This document shows, in pieces, positions 54,430 to 64,000 of a stretch of 64,000 nucleotides of DNA. Each line of letters starts with the position of its first letter. Position 1 is the first letter of the stretch. Below the pieces are notes generated by a model, which saw nothing but the letters and a program-made list of their open reading frames with translations, did no database searches and was not told where the DNA came from. This stretch comes from Adiantum capillus-veneris (lineage: Eukaryota; Streptophyta; Polypodiopsida; Polypodiales; Pteridaceae), in assembly GCA_014529385.2 (NCBI GenBank), contig CM043958.1, positions 85,603,525 to 85,667,524 of the forward strand, written 5' to 3'. Position numbers and translations under genes: made by a program.

Positions 54430-56220
54430 TTACTTTGTACTCGTAGGTGATGGAAGAAGAATAATAGACTTAACCTTGTCTGGATCAGCCTCAATGCCAT
54501 TTTCTGACACCATGTGACCCAATAACTTCACTCTTGGCTGTACTAGATGACATTTCTTTGGATTTAGTTGTCCTCCACATTCATCATATCGAGCCAATAC
54601 CATCTGCAACTTCTCATGATGCTCAACCCTACTGCTATAGACACAGAAGTCGTCCATAAAAGCTTTAACACAATTGCCAATGAATGGTTCCAATACCCAA
54701 TTTGCTCTCTCTTGATAGAAAGATGGTCCATTTGACAACCCAAACGGAAATACTGTGTAGCAATAGCAGCCCCATGGTGTAATGAAAGTTGTCTTTGTGC
54801 GGTCGATGAATGGAAGAGGATATGGGTTCTTCTTAGTGGCTGGATTTAAGGGTTTAAAATCTACAAAAATTCTCCACTTCCCATCCTTCTTTGGACTGAC
54901 TACAACTGGACTCACCCATTCTGTGGTCTCCACAGGGACTATGAACCCTGCCTTCAATAACTTGTCCACCTCTTCTCTCAAGGCTTCCATTTGCTCTTGA
55001 CCCATCCTTCTTATCCTTTGCCGCACTGGTTTAGCACCTTCTTTCAGCTCTATATGCATCTCTTCACCCTTGAACCCTCTGATCTCTTCATATGAAGTAA
55101 TGAACAAATCAGGAAAACTAGCCAGCATGTGAAAATATATCTCCTTCTCCATAGCTGAGAGGTCTCTGCTGATCATTTGTGTCATCAATTCCTGCTTCTT
55201 TGACAACTCAACTTTGGTTTGCATCAGCCCTTCAATCACTTCATAAGGCCCTTCACTTTCATCCTCAACTTCATTTGCAAATGCGATTAAACCAGACTCC
55301 TGGATTTCTTTATCCATCAAAATAAATGCAACATCAGCATCCTCATCACTGCTGGTAGTGCTATCACTGTCCTCCTCTGTCACCGTGGAAGAGTCTTCAT
55401 CACTAGACCCATCCTTATCTTCATAAAGCTCCTCTAATTGTTTCCTTGTGTCCATATTGTATAGCTTCTTGGCACCTGTCTTTCCATAGAGGCTAATCGT
55501 ACCATGTCGCCAATCTTGAACAGCTCCCACTGCACGTAACCATGGTCTGCCCAGTATAATAGGATATGCTCCCAACCCTGCTGGCATCACATGAAAATCA
55601 ACCACTGCCTTTGCATCATATGCCTCCACTTCTAAGCTCTTTACAACACTCAAGCATTTTACTTTTTGATGGTTTGCCAATCTGATCCAAAACCCTGACA
55701 CCCCAGTCACTGTAAGACCCATCTTCTCAACGCATGAGTGTGTTATCACACATATTTGGGCCCCGCCATCAACATATCCTTGTCCTAAATTTTTCCTTTT
55801 GTGCCACACATCTACTATTGGACAGATATTTGGTAGCTCGTCCATTGCCAACACCTTCACTGAACCTCTCTCTGGCTCCTTCTCCATTGGGTTAACCATC
55901 CTCTTCCACTGTCGCTTTAGCTTAGGCACCATCTCTATAAGTTGCCCAAAAGTAACATCTGCCTTCCTGCTTGTCAGATCCTCCTTCAAGTGATAGCTTA
56001 ATTGCCCATCCCCTAGTGGAAAATCTGACACATGAAACTTTCGACAAGCTCTCCTTTTCCTCTTGGCCTTGACATCCTCACCTTCATGACTCTTTCCCTT
56101 CTTCTTACTAGGACCTGGGGCACTTCTTCCTTCCTTGTCCTCTGTCGTCCTCTTCCCAATAGGCATCACTAATGTATCCTCTAGCTTTGATGCCTTCTCT
56201 AAGGTAACCACACTTAACAC
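54430..56220 (-). pseudogene. Protease and RT of element B, RT with internal deletion
   Basis: The N-terminus is charged and Lys-rich. The protease-like motif is YVDGGAQICVITHSCVEKMG (DGG in place of DTG/DSG). A long acidic linker follows (near 55300-55400). The RT begins VRQRIRRMGQEQMEALREEV, then VVVSPKKDGKWR and KNPYPLPFIDR. It jumps at about 54800 to TKTTFITPWGCYCYTVFPFG, so about 33 residues with catalytic motif A are missing. The FMDDFCVYS motif is present, with VKLLGHMVSENGIEADPDKV after it. The RT cannot be active. Confidence 0.92.
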
Positions 56221-57263
56221 TTTTGTCTTCCCTTTTCCTCCTGGGTTAATCCACTGGTTCCTTCATCTCCCTTAATTTCGATGCCATAATCATTTGACCT
56301 AGATAGCACCTGTCTTGGCAATGGATACATGTCTCCTCCCATCCTTGGTGGCTTATCACATTGCGGGCTGATGTGGCCCAACTCTCCACAATTATAACAT
56401 GTGGGCGTCTGCCTCCAGAACCTACCATTACTTTGTCCAACACCATTCCTAGGTCTTTCTTCACCTCTTGGCTGATTTGCAAACCTCCCTCGACCTCGAT
56501 TATTTCCCACCTGACCTAGCATGTTTAGGCTGAGATTCTTCATTAAATCTACCACTTGCCTCATGTATTGCCTTAGCCCATCATCTTGCAGTGCTGTAGT
56601 GACCACTGTTGGCATAACTTGAGGAGTAACAACAACCACTGGTTCATGATAAACCCCTGGCATGCGACCTTGTAAAGAGTCAATAGGCTGAAATTCAGAC
56701 CTCATGGGCAAAGACTCCACCCCTAACTGACTCATTTTCCTCAGCTTCCACTCTTTGTTCCTGGCCACCTCTAGTGCATCTTCATATGTCCTAGGCTTCT
56801 TTAGCTCCACTCTCCAACGTATATTCTCGCAAAGACCAGCCAAAAACCTGTCCTTCTTCATCATGTCAGACGGGGGTACTTGTGGTGCTAAGGCCTTGCA
56901 CATTCGCTCCCATGCCAATGAAAACTTTCGTATGTACGCATCTACTGGCTCACCTTCCTTTTGCACTAAAGCCTGTACTTCTTGCCACACTTTGTCAGGA
57001 TCTTCTGTCTTCACAAACTCCACTTCCAATCCATGCCTTAGATTGTCCCAACTCAATCTTACAGGTGGATCAGCCACATGCAACTCCTCTTCAAATGCTT
57101 TGGACCAAACTCGTGCATCACTCTTCAAACAAATTTGGAGAAGGCATAACATCTGCGCCGGGTCATGAATTTGGTTGCTAATGCAGGCAACCTCCATATT
57201 TTCTAAAAATTCTTCCACGTCTTCATCACTTCTTCCATGAAACTTTGGATAAGAGAAAGCCAT
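56214..57263 (-). CDS. Gag of element B
   Basis: The ATG at 57263 starts MAFSYPKFHGRSDEDVEEFL, the same start as element A's ORF. The frame runs 349 codons to 56214. Gag capsid block: EVACISN, SDARVW, LRHGLEVEF, a REL-type block at MKKDRFLAGLCENIRWRVEL and the EDALEVARNKEWKL helix. A CCHC zinc knuckle follows: CYNCGELGHISPQC. It overlaps the pol frame by 7 bases in a different frame. No stop in this gene. It would build the capsid and bind the RNA. Confidence 0.88.
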   Translation of the reverse strand: MAFSYPKFHGRSDEDVEEFLENMEVACISNQIHDPAQMLCLLQICLKSDARVWSKAFEEELHVADPPVRLSWDNLRHGLEVEFVKTEDPDKVWQEVQALVQKEGEPVDAYIRKFSLAWERMCKALAPQVPPSDMMKKDRFLAGLCENIRWRVELKKPRTYEDALEVARNKEWKLRKMSQLGVESLPMRSEFQPIDSLQGRMPGVYHEPVVVVTPQVMPTVVTTALQDDGLRQYMRQVVDLMKNLSLNMLGQVGNNRGRGRFANQPRGEERPRNGVGQSNGRFWRQTPTCYNCGELGHISPQCDKPPRMGGDMYPLPRQVLSRSNDYGIEIKGDEGTSGLTQEEKGRQKC

Positions 57264-57366
57264 GGCTACCCAAGTTACTATGCTTTGAGAACCCCTTCGA
57301 ACACACGTGCAAGAATCCAAAACTTTTCACTGACTCAACCTCTAGAAACTTCAATGGAGCTTGACT

Positions 57367-57609
57367 TTAGATAAGGACAAACACATGCACATCAAATGAG
57401 TTTTCATAGTTGATCATCGGAATTACAACAGGCAAAGGGAATTCCATGATCTCTCTTAATCTTGTTGGCCCGAACATAAAGACAACGCGCTGCTGGAAAA
57501 AAATCTTCCTAGACACATGAACATTTATTTGGATTCTCCGAGTTAAATGAAAAGGAGTGAATTGAGGGCCATTTTGATCATCCATTAAAGTCAACCATGC
57601 AGTTTCCAA
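57367..57609 (-). CDS. Conserved 80-codon leader ORF of element B
   Basis: Same length as 31937-32179 in element A; about ten substitutions, mostly conservative. Both lie between the 5' LTR and gag. Function unknown. Confidence 0.5.
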   Translation of the reverse strand: METAWLTLMDDQNGPQFTPFHLTRRIQINVHVSRKIFFQQRVVFMFGPTRLREIMEFPLPVVIPMINYENSFDVHVFVLI

Positions 57610-58195
57610 GATAGCACACCTGTCTTATCCTCTGATTTTGCCAAAATTTCATCAGCATAATAGAATAAATGGCTCAAAAGACCAAAAAACCAGCCATCAT
57701 ATCTTGGAAAATTTTTGGCAGAGTTTCCCCAGAAGTAGAGCAGTGTGAACCCAAAATGTAGACTGTATATGTATGCATAAACTGCCAACAATAGAACTCG
57801 AGCATCAAATAGGAATCACTAGTACATAGCCTATGGCGAGGTCACAAAAAGGGTGCTCCAGCTACCTGTATCACCGAAAGGATCTCCACATTTGAGAATC
57901 CCCCAGCTCAATAAAACCTCACGCTATCGACCCTCACACGAAAGCTAATGCAAATCGCGTATAGTCAAGTCTCAGAAATGACTATCTTCTAGACCAAGTC
58001 TCAGGAATGGCTGGGACTGCCAAATAAAACCAAATATGGCTCCACAAATGCGTACAATGGCAGTTTCCACAAGTAACGTACAATACCAACAAACAATGCG
58101 CTCAAACAGGCGCCAAATGATGCATACCCACAACAACTGCAAGTGACACCACTGGTAGTATATCACTGTACTCCAGCTACCTGTGCCTGTGTGAA

Positions 58196-58275
58196 TCACC
58201 TGTACCTGTACCTGTCCCTGTCCCTGTCCCTGTAGCCTGTAGCCTGTAATCTACAACCTGCAACCTGTAATCCCG
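58196..58275. repeat. Hexamer array in the leader of element B
   Basis: CCTGTA/CCTGTC variants, including a CCTGTC run, correspond to 32764-32822 in element A with a different copy number. Confidence 0.85.
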
Positions 58276-58323
58276 AATCTCGAAGCTTGAAGCTCTAAGC
58301 AGAAGGTACTCGAAGAAGATCCT

Positions 58324-58337
58324 CCGTGGGGGCGCCA
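58324..58337 (-). promoter_or_regulatory. Primer-binding site of element B
   Basis: Minus strand TGGCGCCCCCACGG, 6 bases inside the 5' LTR; identical to the site in element A. Confidence 0.7.
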
Positions 58338-58343
58338 AAAGAA

Positions 58344-58405
58344 TGTGAGCGGGATGGAAACACACAGAACACCTTTATAACGACCCGACACACACTCTTG
58401 GGAAG

Positions 58406-58457
<52 letters not shown>

Positions 58458-58554
58458 TGGAGCACCACTCGGCTCACACAACACACCTGGCCGAGACAGG
58501 GAACACACCTCTGGAGTGAGAGGAGAGAGACTATCCACTTGCCCACTCCACACA

Positions 58555-58589
<35 letters not shown>

Positions 58590-59538
58590 CCCCCAAAAAA
58601 CTCAGCTCAAAAGAGGAGAATTTTTGATGTTGAGATACAATTCAGCTTGGGCCAACACCAATGGGGCAAATAGCTCACACAATATGGGTAAAAGATACTA
58701 GATACAATCACAAATTGGAGCAGAAGCTTCGCTCATAGGAAAAACTTACACAGCCAAAAAAACAGAAAAAGAATGAGGAATTTGGAAAAATGGACAACGC
58801 CATTGCGTCCGGAACAGCCCAAAACCCCACTCTACAATGTCAAAGTGCTAAAATCCGACATCGGATGAGCAGTTTACGGCCAAAACAGGCTCCAAAAACC
58901 CCAAAAACACACATGTGGCTGTTCCTCCTCTCTTCTCCACATTTTTTCTGGTCTTCTCTCATTTTTTTCAGTTCCCACACTTAGCTTTATTACTTGGGCA
59001 CCCTTGGCCTTTTAGTTGACCTCAAACGGACCCCGAACAGGCCAAAAACTGACCCCGCAGTGCATGGTTGTCACCCTGCTGCATCCATCCGCACACCTGG
59101 CACTCAACTTTTTCCAATAATGCATCCCGCCACCATGTGAAGTGGCCCTAAGAAATGGTCCTCATGATGACCTCTCTGCATAATTATCACAAAAAAACAT
59201 CCACGTTGTGTCCGTACTCATCCACGTGCAAGTATTGACCCCATTCGCCCTCCTGACGCCACTAGATGCCATCTGACGCACCTGCTTACCTCATGTCGTC
59301 TGCCCACGGATAGCTTCCTCGAGAATTTTTACGCGCTACCAACTCCTCATTATTGTAGAAAAAACACACTGGTACTAGTAATAGTGAAAATCGATGCACT
59401 ATGTACATGGTGTCCTACCTGTACACATGTGGGCCCCACGTAACCACCTAGCTCTGGAAAATGAGCAATCCTTTATTTGATGCACCATGCATGGATATGT
59501 ACATATGCACAATCTCTTATTTCAAAAAACTCCTGACA
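58344..59538 (-). repeat. 5' LTR of element B
   Basis: 1195 bp. The inner end reads TGTGAGCGGG on the plus strand. Longer than the other LTRs because of (CA)n expansions at 58410-58455 and 58555-58588. Confidence 0.92.
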
Positions 59539-61001
59539 ACGTATGGTATGCATGTTTGTACTTGTGATCTTAACATCATTGAAAATATCAAAATACAAAG
59601 AATCTTGGGCAATGGGCTCAATCACATACCTAACTTTCCCAAAAACCCATATCTCACTCTATCAGCTTTACTTAGCTGCTTAATTGACCTTTTCAGTTCT
59701 CTCCAACTGGAGATGAAAATCCTACTCAACTTAACAAATCTGTGAAAGAATGTTTTCTTTAAAAAATCTCACAAACACCTAGAAAATGGTTATCTACTGA
59801 TAACCCCTAGTTAACACCACAACTTGCTCATGATTTTCAAAAATTGGCTAAGAATTGGTTCATAGTTGGACTACATAAAAGCTCTAATTGTCCCACTCTT
59901 ATATGCAAAAACCTAGCTTAGAAAGCTGCTCAGTTTCGGGTATCTGGGAAAGAATTCACTAGAATTAACGCATCCCTACAAACAATTACCAATAATATCT
60001 CGAGACACTTAGAAAATTTAGGCTATATTCTACAGGACACTAAACTACCAGTATTTTTCCCCACCTATAAAATACATAAACATAAATTTAGATGGATATT
60101 AGATGCTTCTAATGGTATCTTTACAGATATCATGAAGGATATCACTCTGTGTCTTGACCTGATATTAGCTGAGATTGAACTTATTTGTGCCTCTAAACAA
60201 AAGATCTACCACGACCTTCTACAAATACAATACTACCCCTTTTGGATAACAAAAAACTCTACTGAGGTTTCTTTAACCTCCCTAAACAAATCTACCATAT
60301 TTGTACAGCAAATATTACTTAGTATTATGAAAAAATTCCCTTAGAAGGTGATCTTGGCCTTAAAAATGTACTAGCAAAGATTATCAAAATTGCTTTTTTC
60401 CAATGCTAGAAAGATGAGTCTTTTCTATATATCCCTTTCCAAAAAACCTAGATGGATACAAAAGACTTACTCATTACACCTCACTTCAATGAAGAGAAGC
60501 TATGTGTTTACATATCATGGTTACCTGATAATTGTACTATCCTCTCTGGAGGACAATGTTTTAACCAAAGCCTGGGCATCCCCATGGGATTCTCCTGCTC
60601 TCCACTTATGTGTAATATATACCTTGCCTTCTTCGAATAAAATGGTTTCTCAGAGCCATGGAAGGTAAAAATAACAAACTTTCAATGTTTGGACACACTT
60701 ACGAATATATGGATGACTTACTAAGCATCAACAATAAGGCCTTCTTAGACGAAATCTGCCATATATATCCTAATTGCCTGAAAATTGAACCAACTTCTCT
60801 CCAAGAGTTCGTAACACCTAATGGAGTTTTCTGCACTTCAGTACAATTCCTTAACTTTTCTATTTCCCTTCATGTACCCTGTGTAGGTGGATATGACCGA
60901 AAATCTGTATGGAAAAGAGATCTTCTTAAACTGCCACCTTTTGAATTCATTAAGAGGAATAGTAATAGGCCTCACAAAGCAGCTCTTAGCACCTGTATTA
61001 G
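59539..61001 (+). pseudogene. Penelope-like reverse transcriptase, right piece
   Basis: The frame opens through the insertion join and reads RILGNGLNHIPNFPKNPYLT. Later blocks are LPVFFPTYKIHKHKFRWILD, TEVSLTSLNKSTIFVQQILL, a palm motif LGIPMGFSCSPLMCNIYLAF, and the catalytic YMDDLLSINN at 60707-60740. A distal piece has DRKSVWKRDLLKLPPFEFIK and SNRPHKAAL. The IPMG...SP...NIYL and YxDD spacing fits Penelope-like RTs rather than LTR or LINE RTs. No GIY-YIG endonuclease is visible. Several frameshifts and stops occur, and the 3' end is cut at 61002 by an LTR. Confidence 0.6.
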
Positions 61002-61678
61002 TGTAATGGAATTAGCCTATTCAACTTGAGAGTAGCGGAAATTAATGAGAATACTTTCGAGAAATAACTTTGTGAGCATAGCGGGTAGACATAATTGAAG
61101 ATAGCAACATAATCATAGCAATTAGTTAACTTGGCATGAACAATACTTTTTGCAAGAGAGATAATTTAGAGAACATGACAACAGTTGAGGACCGGATTTA
61201 TGTGGAGCCGGTCCCCCCTCCAATAGGCAATTGTATTATGATTTCTCCCATTAAGAGAGACTTGTTACAATACATTCTTTGTGTTCCTTGTGACCTAGGT
61301 GATGCAATGAAGATGGAAATCTTCATGCATCACAAACATAACATAAACTTGAAGAAAGCTTTAACTATCCCAAGCCTCAGTCCCAAGACCTCAAACACCT
61401 TCGAAGGTGGAGAGAGCTAGCAGGGAATGAGGGTAGGGAAGAGGAAGAAGAAACATTTCATAGGAGAAAGAACTAGTTCCTCACTTATCATAACTCTTGT
61501 GCTAGCATACATAATAGCATAGTAATGAAGAAGAAGGAGATGGCAAGCTTAAGCATTGAAGCATGGCTCTTGGTTGGATTTGCACTCCATAGCCAAGAGT
61601 GTTGGTGTAGGCTCTCAACCTCTACTTGCTTGGAGAAGGAGAGGGAGCTCTTGCACTTTGCATAGTACACAATGAGAG

Positions 61679-61734
<56 letters not shown>

Positions 61735-62601
61735 AGTATACCCCTCAAGCAAGCCCCCTCCTTGCTAGGTCGACCCCTCCTTCTAGCTCATAATTGAAGC
61801 TCATTGGCTCTTGCCAAGACTAGCCAATCACAAGCTTGGGCCATTTCTAGCATTAGGTGTAGGCTTGGGACAAGTGTCCCCCTTTCCCCTTTGAGAGAGA
61901 GGACTTGATAAATGCAAAAACAATTAGGTAATTCAAGTAATTTATCATTGGACCCCTTTGAAGCTTATCCAATAGGCTTCAAGCAACACATGAAGGTAAC
62001 ATGGGTAGGGACCTGACATGTGTCCTTGCTGTCTCTTCAAGTTGGGGCTTCCCTTGTGTGTGTCAATGTGTGTTCTCTATCTAATCCCTAGGAAAAGGGC
62101 TCGCCCCCCCTCTTGTAGGGATGCTTTTGACTTTAGGTGTTCAAGCACCTTACTCACCAAGCATGACAAAGCACTTGAACTAGGGGGTATTCCCACAAGC
62201 ATCTCAGGCAAGCATGTCAAGGAACCTCAAGCACCTTAATCAAGCGGCAAGTCAAGCACCTCAAGCATGACAAGCACCTTAAGCACGACAAGCACCTCAA
62301 GCTTGGGCCGGGTTCCCACCTCAAGCTCCAGCCCTAGCTTACCTAAGGTCAAAGGACTTTTACACACATTATTGGAGGTCTTCAATGAAGCTAACCCTAA
62401 GGTCTTATGCTCCATTGGTTAGCCTTGCTCTTTGATAGAACATCTCCCATTTGGGCCCCTTTACTATTGGCCTCGTGTTGAGATAGATCTATAAGCACAT
62501 ATCTATATCTTAACACTTGTTCCTGTTTATTCTCCCACATTAAGTGATCAATTTAATATGAGAAAATCATTTGGGTTGGTTAGATATTAGATTTTATGAC
62601 A
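61002..62601 (-). repeat. 3' LTR of chromodomain Gypsy element F'
   Basis: 1600 bp, matching the solo LTR at 34531-36394 in inverse orientation. It ends TGTAATGG at 61002 and TATGACA at 62601 on the plus strand. It is inserted into the Penelope-like element. It has a (TG)n of about 52 bases at 61679-61730 where the solo LTR has other sequence. The rest of the element continues past the window end. Confidence 0.88.
61679..61730. repeat. (TG)n microsatellite in the LTR
   Basis: Perfect TG run. Confidence 0.97.
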
Positions 62602-62960
62602 TTACCTCTCTCTTGAAATCATAGTCGTCCTCGACTATGAGGTAGAAGAGATAAAGCCTTAGTCATTAGTCAATCGTACTTAGCAGGTAGAGGATCCCTT
62701 TTTACCCTACGACATCTTTCCAAGATGGATGACTAATCCATTTGGTGCTTGGGAGTCATAGCTGCCGCAAGCATGTCTGCTCTTTAGTCCATTTCATTCT
62801 CCCAAAGTAGAGTGACAAATTCTACTTGGTGTTTGAGAGACGTCATCATCACAAACATGATTCTAAGGATGCATACTAGTTAAATTTGTGCACAATTACA
62901 AAGAGGACTAGTCTTATAAGACAAAAACATGAGTCATTTAAAAGAAATTTGTACATTTGC
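62602..62960 (-). other. 3' untranslated region and polypurine tract of F'
   Basis: On the minus strand AAGAGAGAGGTAA precedes the LTR start TGTCATAAAA and serves as polypurine tract. The rest is untranslated sequence after the integrase. Confidence 0.6.
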
Positions 62961-64000
62961 TTACTCTAATGTAGCATTGTAAGCATTGACAAGGTTCATA
63001 CTATCCTTAAGCTGTACTCCTTGCATCCATCTAGCATCTTCAAAAGGATAATTTTTAAACTTAATAAGATACCGTCGGATAATCTTACCATGTCGTAGTA
63101 CCTTATCTTCATGCCAAAGGACAACTTCGGGTTGTAGCACCTCTTCTTGGTCTTCAACTTCGGGAGGGTCTTCAATAATTGGTTCAGTTGGTGGCTCTCC
63201 TTTGTAGGGCTTACGTAGGCCTACATGAAAGACATTGTGTATGAGCCAATGGTTGGGCAACTTGAGTTGATAAGCCGTCTCATTGATGGGCTTCAAGATT
63301 TGGAAAGGACCATAGTATCTTTTTGCTACTTTAGCATAATACTTTTGATGGCCCGTAGGATTTTTGCCCGTCGTTTGCCTTAATCGAGCCTTAGGAAACT
63401 TGAGTAAGACCCAATCATTTTCTTTGAACATTAAGGCTCTTCTGTGCTTATCAGCAGCAGCTTTTTGCCTTTGTTGAGAGATGGATATAGCCTCCCTAAT
63501 CTTTTGAAAAGATTCTTGTAGGTCACGGCTATACTCATCGGCGGCGAAGATCTTCCCATGTACTTTGAGTAGTAAGGGACTTTTAGGTCTTCCCTCAATG
63601 ATCTCGAAAGGTGCTTTTTTCGTAGAAGTATGTACAGTATTATTGTAGGCATACTCCACAAGAGGTAAGTACTTTTCCCATTGTGAGCGTTGATCTACTT
63701 CGGTAACATAAGTCTTGAGTAGATCAAGTATCGTAAGATTGGCTATCTCACTTTGGCCATCTGTTTGTGGGTGATAGGCCGAAGAGAAATTCAATCTTGT
63801 TCCTAGATTTTCAAAGAGACCTTTCCAGAAATTACTGGTCATTCTAGGATCTCTATCTTACACGATGGATGTGGGTAATCCATGGTGCTTGAAAATGTGA
63901 GATATGAAGAGAGTTGCCATTTGATGTGCCTTAATAGTCTTTTTGACAGGAATAAAATGTGCTTGTTTGCTAAACCTGTCGACTATCGTCCATATTCCTG
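62961..64000 (-). pseudogene. Integrase with chromodomain of Gypsy element F' (5' part outside the window)
   Basis: The frame is open to the window edge except for one TAA at 63858-63860, in a SIV-stop-DRDPRM context where Ser is usual. From the edge it reads VDRFSKQAHFIPVKKTI, then SAYHPQTDGQSEIANL, WEKYLPLVEYAYNNTVH, a GPF...LKP tail and LPNHWLIHNVFHVGLRKPYK. The chromodomain at the end reads VLRHGKIIRRYLIKFKNYPF then ARWMQG. This is the design of plant chromoviruses, in which the chromodomain guides insertion to chosen chromatin. One stop is the only visible lesion here. Confidence 0.92.

Larger units (their letters stand above)
50830..59538 (-). mobile_element. Element B: Tat-like Ty3/Gypsy retrotransposon with complete domain order
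   Basis: LTRs at 50830-51975 and 58344-59538 are flanked by ACGT (50826-50829, 59539-59542). Minus-strand order: leader, Gag, protease, RT, RNase H, a second RNase H-type domain, integrase, polypurine tract. The second RNase H (FFDGSYRKSHYAASGG, then HSNNEAEYAT) and a TGGCGCC primer site point to the Tat clade. The element shares LTRs, leader and primer site with element A. Stops, a frameshift and an RT deletion make this copy inactive. Confidence 0.92.

Overview
The window looks like repeat-rich nuclear DNA of a land plant. The evidence is plant-type LTR retrotransposons (Copia with initiator-Met primer sites, Ty3/Gypsy of Tat-like and chromodomain types), an hAT transposon with a plant-style intron, and decayed pieces of plant gene families (class-A GATA factor, TPD1-like secreted protein, a peroxiredoxin-Q-like exon). 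Very many long (CT)n/(GA)n tracts, a Penelope-like reverse transcriptase and unusual gene remnants suggest a large genome, perhaps a fern or other non-seed plant. The species is inference only.

Layout. 1-1346 is the end of a Gypsy copy (C). 1450-4578 is a complete hAT element with 8-bp target duplication and a damaged transposase. 4587-12200 holds old debris: two poly-G tracts, a SINE-like unit, a decayed unrecognised coding region and a CACTA-type remnant. 12312-13171 is the best host-gene candidate, a two-exon small secreted cysteine-rich protein resembling the TPD1 family, with TATA box, signal peptide and canonical splice sites. 13580-19200 holds an old 455-bp tandem duplication, a decayed Gypsy RT/RNase H and a decayed Copia gag. 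19275-22225 has minus-strand coding remnants including a frameshifted SWIM-finger protein. 22500-37740 is a mosaic of one repeat family (LINE-like zinc finger, promoter-like segment, an unrecognised ORF), into which element A and a solo LTR (F) are inserted. Between its copies lie long microsatellites, a peroxiredoxin-like exon and a GATA pseudogene (26788-28078, minus).

38278-43452 (Copia D, minus) and 44494-49629 (Copia E, plus) are full-length Copia elements with paired LTRs, TSDs, PBS and PPT; both carry frameshifts. 50570-61001 is a Penelope-like RT on the plus strand, split by the 8.7-kb Gypsy element B (50830-59538, minus) and cut at 61002 by the 3' LTR of a chromodomain Gypsy (F') that runs off the window end.

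The most interesting biology is the A/B pair. Element A (29176-34060) shares LTRs, leader, a conserved 80-codon leader ORF and PBS with element B. In place of gag-pol it carries one uninterrupted 496-codon Gag-like ORF with a new acidic and hydrophobic C-terminus and no zinc knuckle, protease, RT or integrase. B has the full Gag-Pol layout but is dead: stops, a frameshift and an RT deletion that removes catalytic motif A. A therefore looks like a non-autonomous TR-GAG-type partner whose own ORF has been kept open.
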